Source: Thermoflexales bacterium
GTDB taxonomy: Bacteria; Chloroflexota; Anaerolineae; Fen-1058
Length of the DNA stretch: 6,527 nt
Direction of reading: 5' to 3'
NCBI GenBank assembly: GCA_030834835.1
Contig: JAUQXD010000223.1
Coordinates: 1 to 6,527 of the forward strand
Shown: one piece after another, positions 1-4,973 of the stretch
Layout of the letters: each line of letters opens with the position of its first letter
How positions within the stretch are numbered: position 1 is the first letter of the stretch
Notes under the pieces: generated by a model
The model's database searches: none
Told to the model about the DNA's origin: nothing
Seen by the model: the letters and a program-made list of their open reading frames with translations, nothing else
Program-made: the position numbers and the translations under genes

Positions 1-407
1 GAGCCGCCGCGCAAAATATCCAGCAGTTTCTCCTCCGCCGACGGGCCGGCCTGATCGATGACGCTCTTAATGCGCTGCAAGTAACTCTCGTAATTTTCCG
101 CTGCCCGAATGGTCTTCGTCACCGTGCCGGACGCGGTTAGCCAGGCGACTTCGCCGCGCGTTTGGATGTGCGCGCCTGCCACATCCAGCCGTAGATCGCC
201 CCAGGTTTCCCAATCGCCGTGCACCAGGCCGCGCGCCCCGGCCCTGTCCAGATACCACTCGCCCTCGCCGGGCCGCACGCCGTTCGTGCCGATGATCTCC
301 GCCTCGTCGGCAAACAACGTCATGAACTCATCCACGCGCGACATGTCGCGCTGCGTGTAGCCGTCTTGGAAACGCTGCAACACCGCTCGAATTTGCTCGA
401 TGGTCAT
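1..407 (-). CDS. SnoaL-like / NTF2-fold protein, C-terminus cut by window edge
   Basis: The first 135 codons are visible; the gene leaves the window at its 3' end. An early helix with a 'FQDGYTQRD' stretch (residues 13-21) is followed by 'FMTLFADEAEIIGT' (28-41), an acidic/Trp-rich segment 'DWETWGD' (65-71) and a beta strand 'GEVAWL' (85-90). This layout of helix, hydrophobic pocket strands and Trp-rich turn fits the SnoaL_3/DUF4440-like NTF2 fold, small cone-shaped proteins that are either enzymes or ligand binders. Residues 104-133 form a helical, charged insertion before the domain continues. No catalytic residue can be assigned, so the substrate is unknown. The ATG at 407 is preceded by an AGGTG-like ribosome site (minus strand, about 418-413). 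The gene follows the ABC operon's terminator-like hairpin and is probably its own unit. The family call comes from sequence character, not a search. Confidence 0.75.
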   Translation of the reverse strand, partial: MTIEQIRAVLQRFQDGYTQRDMSRVDEFMTLFADEAEIIGTNGVRPGEGEWYLDRAGARGLVHGDWETWGDLRLDVAGAHIQTRGEVAWLTASGTVTKTIRAAENYESYLQRIKSVIDQAGPSAEEKLLDILRGG

Positions 408-430
408 GGATTCACCTGCGCTTGAGGGTT

Positions 431-458
431 TGACCTGATCATACTCTCGAACAGGTCA
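431..458 (-). promoter_or_regulatory. candidate promoter/operator of the SnoaL-like gene
   Basis: A perfect 7-bp inverted repeat, TGACCTG (431-437) and CAGGTCA (452-458), is separated by 14 bases. Read on the minus strand, a -10-like TATGAT (443-438) lies between the arms, about 30 bases before the start codon at 407. The matching -35 (TGAACC, 18 bases upstream) is poor. The symmetry around the -10 would suit a dimeric repressor site, but this is inference from spacing alone. Confidence 0.3.
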
Positions 459-476
459 GAGGGTTCAGATCACAAA

Positions 477-509
477 GCGCCCGATCGGCACCTTCAACCG
501 ATCGGGCGC
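477..509 (-). terminator. terminator-like hairpin after the ABC permease gene
   Basis: A perfect 12-bp inverted repeat (477-488 with 498-509, arm GCGCCCGATCGG) closes a 9-base loop. It starts 23 bases past the permease stop codon. On the minus strand the stem is followed by TTTGTG, only three T residues, so it may be a weak intrinsic terminator or an mRNA-stabilising hairpin. It separates the ABC operon from the SnoaL-like gene. Confidence 0.7.
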
Positions 510-531
510 GAGACCACCGCCAGACAGTTAC

Positions 532-1296
532 TTACAGCACTTCGCGGCGCGAGATTTGCCACATCCCCAATAAACCGATGACCACTCCGCCGATCAGCCC
601 CAGCGCTAGCGCCGTCGGCAGATAAGCACCCGTGTCTTCAAACACATACACCGGCAGCGCCCACGGGAACACCTTAGACCATTTTTCGGAGTTCATGATC
701 ATGAGGTTGGCCGTCGCCGCCACCATGCCGAAGCCGATCGAAACAGTGAAGCTGGACCAGCGCAGGCCGACAAACAAATGGATGGCGACGATCACCGTTC
801 CGATCAACCCGATCAGGCCCATCGGCCGCAGGATGTCCCAGACCGGGATGGCTGCATTTAACGTCAACTCCGGGCTGACGACGTTGAGCAGCAACCCGCA
901 CAGGATCGTCCCGATCCACAACACGATCGTGCTGGCCGCCACCAACGTGAGGCTGATGAGCCATTTGGCCGCATAGATCGACCAGCGCGGCAGCGGGAGC
1001 GCGTATAAATGCTTCCATTGCTGCGTATTGTGATCGACGCCGCCCAGCAGCGCCGTTTCCAGCGTGATGTAGAGCGGCAGCATCAGTACCGCCCAGAACG
1101 TCATCATGTTATGAGCCAGGCCCTCCCAGGCCGATTCGGCGTCCAGCAGATAACTCGCGCCGCGCTGCCATAGCATGAGGAAGTTCAGCAGAACGACAGT
1201 GATCGGTGCGATGAGCACCATCCACAAGGCGAGGGTGCGTTTCAGTTTCAGCGTTTCCGAGCTCAACGCGCGGCGAATTGCGATAATTGGTGACAT
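532..1296 (-). CDS. ABC-2 type transporter permease (BcrB/ABC2_membrane_4-like)
   Basis: This 254-residue integral membrane protein is the membrane half of an ABC exporter. A basic amphipathic start with 'SSETLKLKRT' (12-21) precedes TM1, the usual opening of this permease class. About six hydrophobic segments are visible, roughly 22-43, 64-86, 108-138, 155-179, 181-200 and 227-246, with a short Arg-rich C-terminus. The length suits a half-permease that works as a dimer. It lies 65 bases after the ATPase gene, in the order typical of BcrAB-like bacitracin or lantibiotic efflux and immunity pairs, and no second permease gene is present as LanFEG systems would have. The minus-strand GGAG at about 1307-1304 supports the ATG at 1296. 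The substrate cannot be read from sequence; antimicrobial peptide or lipid export is inference from the family. Confidence 0.88.
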   Translation of the reverse strand: MSPIIAIRRALSSETLKLKRTLALWMVLIAPITVVLLNFLMLWQRGASYLLDAESAWEGLAHNMMTFWAVLMLPLYITLETALLGGVDHNTQQWKHLYALPLPRWSIYAAKWLISLTLVAASTIVLWIGTILCGLLLNVVSPELTLNAAIPVWDILRPMGLIGLIGTVIVAIHLFVGLRWSSFTVSIGFGMVAATANLMIMNSEKWSKVFPWALPVYVFEDTGAYLPTALALGLIGGVVIGLLGMWQISRREVL

Positions 1297-1315
1297 GGTG
1301 AATTCTCCGTACTAT

Positions 1316-1350
1316 CCCCCTCCCTTCCAGGGAGAGGGTTGGGGTGAGGG
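1316..1350. repeat. dispersed REP-like palindrome (GGGAGAGGG-TTGGGGTGAGGG type)
   Basis: The spacer between the ABC ATPase and permease genes carries the motif AGGGAGAGGG followed by TTGGGGTGAGGG. A short stem pairs CTCCCT (1320-1325) with AGGGAG (1329-1334). I recognise this C-rich/G-rich palindrome as a repeat type scattered through many bacterial genomes. The left arm lacks the CT needed for a full CCCTCTCCCT match, so this copy is slightly decayed. It would be transcribed within the operon mRNA. Confidence 0.7.
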
Positions 1351-1361
1351 TCAGGTTCGGG

Positions 1362-2270
1362 CTAATGCCCGTTCGTCAATTCCAAAAAGATGTCTTCCAA
1401 CGATGGCTGATCGAGGCTGAGGTGATCCACTTCGAAACCCAGCCCGATCAACTGTGCGTTGAGGCGTGCGGGTTCATCGCGGCGTTTGACGGGAATGTGC
1501 AGGTAGCGATTGCCGTTGTGATGCACCGACCAACCCAGTTTCGTCAGGACCTGCGTGGCTTCATCGGGCCGGTTGACGCCCAGGCTCACCGTCTCGCGGC
1601 GCTGCGCGTGCAGGTCGTCGAGCGTGCCCTGAAACAGCATCCGCCCTTCATTGATGATGCCGATGTGCGTGGCGACCTGCTCCACTTCATTCAGCAAGTG
1701 GCTCGATAGAAACACGGTCGTGTTGGTGTCGTGCGGCAGCCGCCCGATCAGATCACGCATCTCGATGATGCCCGCCGGATCGAGGCCGTTGGTCGGTTCA
1801 TCCAGGATCAGCAGATCGGGTTCGTTGAGCAACGCCAACGCGATGCCCAAGCGCTGCCGCATGCCCATCGAGTAGCCGCGCACCAATCGGTTGGCATCCT
1901 TCTCCAGGCGCACGATCTCCAGCACACGATCGATCTGATCCGGCCATGCGCCGATCAGCCGCCGCGTCACTTCCAGATTCTCGCGGCCGGTCAGGTGCGG
2001 ATACAGCGAAGGCGCCTCCACCAGCGCGCCGACACGATTGAGCACGCTCAACCGTTGCCGCCGGATCGATTGATCGAAAATGCGAACGTCGCCAAAATCG
2101 GGCTTGATCAAACCCAGCAGCAGACGAATCGTAGTGGTCTTACCCGCGCCGTTCGGGCCTAGGAAGCCGTACACGCTGCGCTCCGGCACGCGCACATCGG
2201 CGCGATCGACGGCCATTACTTTGCCAAAGTGCCGCGTCAACATCGAGGTTTCAATTGCATGGTTGGTCAT
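1362..2270 (-). CDS. ABC transporter ATP-binding protein (BcrA/LanF-like)
   Basis: This 302-residue cytoplasmic ATPase drives the adjacent permease. In order: Walker A GPNGAGKT (38-45), a Q-loop position occupied by Glu in 'ALVEAPSLYPHLT' (82-94, E85), signature 'YSMGMRQRLGIA' (133-144; SMGMR in place of LSGGQ), Walker B 'LLILDEP' (153-159), D-loop region 'NGLDP' (161-165) and switch histidine H191 in 'SSH'. The roughly 100 residues after the nucleotide-binding domain, ending 'SLEDIFLELT', form the accessory C-terminal region common in BcrA/CcmA-type ATPases. Glu in place of the Q-loop Gln is known from LanF-type lantibiotic immunity ATPases and supports a peptide-export or immunity role. The ATG at 2270 follows GGAGG after only 4 bases; a second ATG at 2243 would leave a poorer ribosome site. 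The permease follows 65 bases downstream. Confidence 0.93.
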   Translation of the reverse strand: MTNHAIETSMLTRHFGKVMAVDRADVRVPERSVYGFLGPNGAGKTTTIRLLLGLIKPDFGDVRIFDQSIRRQRLSVLNRVGALVEAPSLYPHLTGRENLEVTRRLIGAWPDQIDRVLEIVRLEKDANRLVRGYSMGMRQRLGIALALLNEPDLLILDEPTNGLDPAGIIEMRDLIGRLPHDTNTTVFLSSHLLNEVEQVATHIGIINEGRMLFQGTLDDLHAQRRETVSLGVNRPDEATQVLTKLGWSVHHNGNRYLHIPVKRRDEPARLNAQLIGLGFEVDHLSLDQPSLEDIFLELTNGH

Positions 2271-2293
2271 GTTGCCTCCGAGAATGATCTACT

Positions 2294-2323
2294 GCTATAT
2301 CAACAATCCTGATCGTGTGTCAT
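2294..2323 (-). promoter_or_regulatory. candidate promoter of the ABC operon
   Basis: On the minus strand ATGACA (2323-2318; five of six bases match TTGACA) lies 18 bases upstream of TATAGC (2299-2294; four of six match TATAAT). The start codon at 2270 follows about 24 bases later. The -35 is contributed by one arm of the palindromic repeat at 2317-2356. This is a consensus match only. Confidence 0.3.
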
Positions 2324-2356
2324 TCCTCGCTCTCTAACGTTCGCTCGGAATGACAC
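2317..2356. repeat. palindrome with GTGTCATTCC / GGAATGACAC arms
   Basis: A perfect 10-bp inverted repeat (2317-2326 with 2347-2356) encloses a 20-base loop rich in CGCTC/GTTCGCTC. It starts 11 bases past the receiver gene's stop. No T-run follows in the direction of transcription, so it looks like a dispersed GTCATTCC-type repeat rather than a classic terminator, though an mRNA 3' end here is possible. Confidence 0.7.
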
Positions 2357-2367
2357 TGCAGCAAGTT

Positions 2368-2766
2368 TTAGGCACGCGCCGCCATCATCCCTGTCGCCTG
2401 TGTCGCCTCAGCCGAAGCCGCCGGCAGCACATCGAAGATGGTCTCGGGCGTTTCGAGCGTGGCATAGGCCGCCGCGCCGAGTTCGCTCAGCAGTCGCCGC
2501 TCTGTCGGGGTGCCGTTTGCGCCCAGCGCGATCACCCGCGACTTGATGGGCAGCGACTTCAACCACGGCAGCACCGTCAGCGCGTTGATGTCGTACGTGG
2601 CGCAGTCCAGCAGAACGATGTCGGCGGCCAGCCGCTCTACGAGGTGCAAGGCCTGCGCTTCGCCGATCTCGCCGCTGATGTGCAAATCGCGCCGCTGGCG
2701 CAGCAGTCGCTTGATTTGCTGGCGGCGGTCTGCGCTGCCGATAATGATGATGGATGTGGTATGCAT
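2368..2766 (-). CDS. stand-alone CheY-like receiver domain, partly degenerate
   Basis: The protein has 132 residues: one alpha/beta domain and an Ala-rich tail, with no output domain. Strand 1 'TSIIIIGSADRR' (4-15) leads into the acidic pocket, strand 3 'ADIVLLDC' (48-55) ends at Asp54, where receivers are phosphorylated, strand 4 is 'RVIALGA' (77-83) and 'GAAAYATLETP' (97-107) occupies strand 5. The fold is convincing but active-site residues are missing. The acidic pair is reduced to D13, the Ser/Thr after strand 4 appears to be Gly82, and the Lys after strand 5 appears to be Leu104. It may be a pseudo-receiver that senses by binding, or weakly phosphorylated. The ATG at 2766 is chosen because GGAGG (2778-2774) lies 7 bases upstream; a TTG 30 bases earlier is in frame but would place that site inside the gene. 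It may regulate the ABC operon 97 bases downstream, an inference from proximity. Confidence 0.72.
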   Translation of the reverse strand: MHTTSIIIIGSADRRQQIKRLLRQRRDLHISGEIGEAQALHLVERLAADIVLLDCATYDINALTVLPWLKSLPIKSRVIALGANGTPTERRLLSELGAAAYATLETPETIFDVLPAASAEATQATGMMAARA

Positions 2767-2801
2767 GATGCTGCCTCCGAAAAGTTGACCGTCCAAGCGT
2801 C

Positions 2802-2826
2802 ATGCCCGAATGCTTCTATCGGGCAT
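2802..2826. repeat. palindrome ATGCCCGA...TCGGGCAT in the receiver gene leader
   Basis: A perfect 8-bp inverted repeat (2802-2809 with 2819-2826) closes a 9-base loop. Its outer flanks read GTC on the left and CCA on the right. It lies 36 bases upstream of the receiver start codon, so it is probably in the 5' leader. Confidence 0.65.
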
Positions 2827-2843
2827 CCATGTTGAGTGACTCT

Positions 2844-2873
2844 GGATTCCCGCCGAAAGCGCGCGGGAATGAC
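2844..2873. repeat. dispersed repeat TGGATTCCCGC...GCGGGAATGAC
   Basis: An 8-bp perfect stem, ATTCCCGC (2846-2853) with GCGGGAAT (2863-2870), encloses a 9-base loop and is flanked by GG and GACG. The arms match the widespread ATTCCC-N-GGGAAT repeat type seen in many bacteria. It is the same architecture as the palindrome at 2802-2826 but in the opposite orientation. Confidence 0.7.
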
Positions 2874-2907
2874 GATTGCCGCACTCGCTGTCTTACGGGT
2901 CAAGCAT

Positions 2908-2968
2908 ATCAAGCGGCTGTCGCAGGACAATCGTGGAGGTGTCTCAGATCAAGCGGAGAAGTGTCGCA
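2908..2968. repeat. imperfect direct repeat ATCAAGCGG...TGTCGCA, two copies
   Basis: ATCAAGCGG begins at 2908 and again at 2948, exactly 40 bases apart. Each copy is followed by TGTCGCA (2918-2924 and 2962-2968) after a 1- or 5-base spacer. The copies lie upstream of the receiver gene and downstream of the lipoprotein terminator, a place where a regulator could bind. No clear -35/-10 pair was found between them. Confidence 0.4.
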
Positions 2969-2978
2969 ACTTTGTCGT

Positions 2979-3014
2979 AAAAAGAAAACAGGGATGCCTG
3001 TTGAGCATCCCTGT
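2979..3014 (-). terminator. intrinsic terminator of the lipoprotein gene
   Basis: A perfect 10-bp stem, ACAGGGATGC (2988-2997) with GCATCCCTGT (3005-3014), has a 7-base loop. On the minus strand it is followed directly by TTTTCTTTTT (overlapping the stem's last base), a textbook U-tract. It begins 20 bases after the stop codon at 3034. Confidence 0.9.
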
Positions 3015-3033
3015 CGGTTCAGTATAGAGGAAA

Positions 3034-3984
3034 TTACGGCGCAGATTGTTTGGGAAATCTTCGCAGTTGATTATTTTCATCGTCCCACCAGTAAAAGTAG
3101 CCGTCGTCTGCCGCACGCTTATCTCGGCTCCATATGAGGCCATTCAGGTTTTTCAGCGAAATAGCGGCTTTTTCGCCTGAGTCAAAAACTCTAACCACTT
3201 CATCCTGCCAGATACAGGGTCCAGATAAATAGGTCGCGTCTTCGTCAGACGCATACTGGTTCACCGGACCGTCAATCATGGCTATCCCTACCCGCAACGT
3301 TCTATCTTTCGACACTCGCCTCAGCATAGTGTCTTGGTCCATACAAGCTATCAAGCCGGGCTGATTGTCCACATACTCAAGGTAGTAAATATTACCTGCC
3401 TCAACTTTTACTATATCCACCACGCGCACAATCATACGCTCATGCCCTTGTCTCTCTGGCATTTGCAGTTCAACATCAGCCTGGATATTGATGGGATCCG
3501 ATCCTGCCTTGTCCATGGTCCATAATCCAGCATCAATCCAATATAGATTAGTCCCGTCAACCCGAAGACTGGAAGGGCAGGTTGCCCCGTCGAATAAAGC
3601 TTCCGGCGTTTCACCAGTTTTAGGCATTCTCATGACGACACCCGTTGATGTCTGCTTATCTTTGTCACAAGAAGTCCAATACACTGCTGTTTCATCGACC
3701 GCCAAGCTGGTTATCGCGTTATCGTCCTGCGCCAGAAAAAGCGCCTCGCCCCCGTTCTTGGATACGCTGCCAATGGCTCCCTTCCCTCCGCAACTCGCCC
3801 AATAGACGTTCTGCTCGTCCAGCTCGAGATCAGTAATACAGTTCAGTGACGTCAAAACGACGGGCCCAAAGTTATCCAGCGTAGGTGTCGGTAACAGAGA
3901 TGGCGTCGAAACGATCTGTAGTGGAACACAGGCCGTCAAAGTCAGGATAAGCAGGCTGAAACACCACGCGATTGATTTGCTCAT
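3034..3984 (-). CDS. secreted lipoprotein with beta-propeller-like YW repeats
   Basis: From the ATG at 3984 the product has 316 residues. A lysine at residue 3, a hydrophobic core and lipobox LTAC predict signal peptidase II cleavage before Cys19. A Thr/Pro/Ser-rich linker (about 22-38) follows. The body repeats an 'LxVDxxxVYW' pattern with aromatic pairs at about 61-62, 102-103, 148-149, 200-201, 252 and 298-299, a spacing of 41-52 residues that suggests a six-bladed beta-propeller. Six other cysteines (49, 65, 106, 136, 214, 257) could form disulfides outside the cytoplasm. Function is unknown; a binding or sensing role at the cell surface is inference. Upstream in-frame ATGs at 3993 and 4002 are possible, the latter with a GGAA ribosome site, but they put an acidic residue in the signal N-region. 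The gene is visibly richer in A+T than its neighbours, one 60-base stretch (3361-3420) being about 37% GC. Confidence 0.8.
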   Translation of the reverse strand: MSKSIAWCFSLLILTLTACVPLQIVSTPSLLPTPTLDNFGPVVLTSLNCITDLELDEQNVYWASCGGKGAIGSVSKNGGEALFLAQDDNAITSLAVDETAVYWTSCDKDKQTSTGVVMRMPKTGETPEALFDGATCPSSLRVDGTNLYWIDAGLWTMDKAGSDPINIQADVELQMPERQGHERMIVRVVDIVKVEAGNIYYLEYVDNQPGLIACMDQDTMLRRVSKDRTLRVGIAMIDGPVNQYASDEDATYLSGPCIWQDEVVRVFDSGEKAAISLKNLNGLIWSRDKRAADDGYFYWWDDENNQLRRFPKQSAP

Positions 3985-4026
3985 AGCACACATCACGTCC
4001 ATTAACGTTCCAGCAGGGATACTTGT

Positions 4027-4060
4027 GACCGACAAATAACAACCAACTACCAACAACCAC
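4027..4060. other. low-complexity GTTG-rich spacer
   Basis: The spacer between the Fpg-like gene and the lipoprotein gene reads on the minus strand as repeated GTTG units (GTTGTTGGTAGTTGGTTGTT). It shows no hairpin, so no terminator separates the two genes and read-through is possible. Confidence 0.4.
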
Positions 4061-4062
4061 TC

Positions 4063-4893
4063 CTACACCTGACAACTCGGGCAGAAGTAACACGCCCCGC
4101 CCAGATACTGCATCTTCTGGATGCGCGTGCCGCACTCCGGGCACGGTTTATCGACGGCTTCACTGTCCATCAGGCGCACGTACTTGCCCGGCTGATTAAA
4201 CAGATCGTATTCATCGTAGCGCCCGCCCTTCGCCGTGATCGCGCGCACGGTCTTGAGGATGGCGTTGTAGAGTTTGCGGCGCTGCGCTTTGCCGAGATCG
4301 GCAATCGGGTGTTTGGGGTGTAGACCGGCGCGGAACATGATGTCCTGCGCGCTGGCATTGCCCAGTCCGGGGATGAGTTGCTCCTGCGTCAGCAGACCCT
4401 TGACGCTGCGCTTCTCACCTTCGATCAGGGTGTCAATCAACGCGGAGAAATACTCAAACGTAAACGCGGCATCGACTGGAGTGGGCCGCATGTCCTTCAC
4501 GTAGGGGCGGTCTTGCTCATGGCCCGCCTCATAGAGTTCCATCGCCCCCCACATCTGCGTGAACGCCGTCAAGAACGAGCCATCTTCAAACGCGAGGTGC
4601 AGGTGATACTTCGCGGGCAGCGTCGAACCGGCGGGATGATAGAGGATGCGGCCGCCGCATTCGCCAAACAGCAGCACATAGCCGGGTTGCAGCGGAATGG
4701 ACAGCCAGCGGCCTTGCACGCGCGCCTCACCGATGATCTTGCCCGCCGTCAACTGCTCGAACTCGACGGGGGTGCGGTTGTACCACACAAACTTGTGCGG
4801 GCTGTTGCCCAGATGCCCGACGCGGATGGTCTTGCCGACCAGCGTGTCATTCATCTGCCTGGCAAGGTTGATGACTTCCGGTAATTCGAACAT
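4063..4893 (-). CDS. Fpg/Nei-family DNA glycosylase-like protein lacking the catalytic N-terminal Pro
   Basis: The 276-residue length matches base-excision repair glycosylases of the Fpg/Nei (MutM/endonuclease VIII) family. The N-terminus reads MFELPEV where the family has MPELPEV: Glu3 is kept, but the nucleophilic proline is Phe. The helix-two-turn-helix region is intact (about 161-193), with 'LIPGLGNASAQDIMFRAGLHP' at 173-193 carrying the conserved Asn179. The C-terminal zinc finger is complete, C251-X2-C254-X16-C271-X2-C274. Other family positions differ: the Lys before strand 'YLLL' appears to be Arg62, the void-filling Met/Arg/Phe set is not evident (regions 76-81 and 111-117), and the zinc-finger Arg of 'GGR' is Ala267. 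It probably still binds DNA, but classic glycosylase/lyase chemistry is doubtful. AGGAGG (4905-4900), 6 bases upstream, fixes the ATG at 4893. It stands alone between a MITE-like element and the lipoprotein gene. Confidence 0.9.
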   Translation of the reverse strand: MFELPEVINLARQMNDTLVGKTIRVGHLGNSPHKFVWYNRTPVEFEQLTAGKIIGEARVQGRWLSIPLQPGYVLLFGECGGRILYHPAGSTLPAKYHLHLAFEDGSFLTAFTQMWGAMELYEAGHEQDRPYVKDMRPTPVDAAFTFEYFSALIDTLIEGEKRSVKGLLTQEQLIPGLGNASAQDIMFRAGLHPKHPIADLGKAQRRKLYNAILKTVRAITAKGGRYDEYDLFNQPGKYVRLMDSEAVDKPCPECGTRIQKMQYLGGACYFCPSCQV

Positions 4894-4899
4894 GGACGA

Positions 4900-4905
4900 C
4901 CTCCT
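4900..4905 (-). promoter_or_regulatory. strong ribosome binding site of the Fpg/Nei-like gene
   Basis: AGGAGG on the minus strand ends 6 bases before the ATG at 4893. It confirms that the protein really starts MFELPEV and that the missing proline is not due to a wrong start choice. Confidence 0.85.
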
Positions 4906-4973
4906 GATGGAATTGTCGTCCGCCCCTGGCTACAAATACACACTCACACCAGCACCAAGCGAAAATGACTTTG

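Noticed and set aside
1344..2162. Plus-strand open frames opposite the ABC ATPase
   Set aside because: They lie antisense to Walker A, signature and Walker B motifs and have no ribosome sites or domain signals.
2767..2796. TTG start giving the receiver ten more residues
   Set aside because: The extension would contain the GGAGG site that serves the ATG at 2766.
2350..2835. 161-codon plus-strand frame across the receiver gene
   Set aside because: Arg/Gln/His-rich, low-complexity translation opposite a receiver-fold gene; it crosses the palindrome and spacer without a start signal.
2802..2873. Riboswitch or CRISPR-like array ahead of the receiver gene
   Set aside because: Only two palindromes in opposite orientation, no regular spacers and no match to a riboswitch core I know; dispersed repeats explain them better.
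3985..4056. TTG start giving the lipoprotein 24 more residues
   Set aside because: It would bury the lipoprotein signal peptide; internal ATGs at 4002, 3993 and 3984 are better, with 3984 giving a standard signal.
4378..4884. Long plus-strand open frame opposite the Fpg/Nei-like gene
   Set aside because: It is antisense to a gene with clear family motifs and a strong ribosome site; its product has no recognisable domain and is the product expected from codon bias on the opposite strand.
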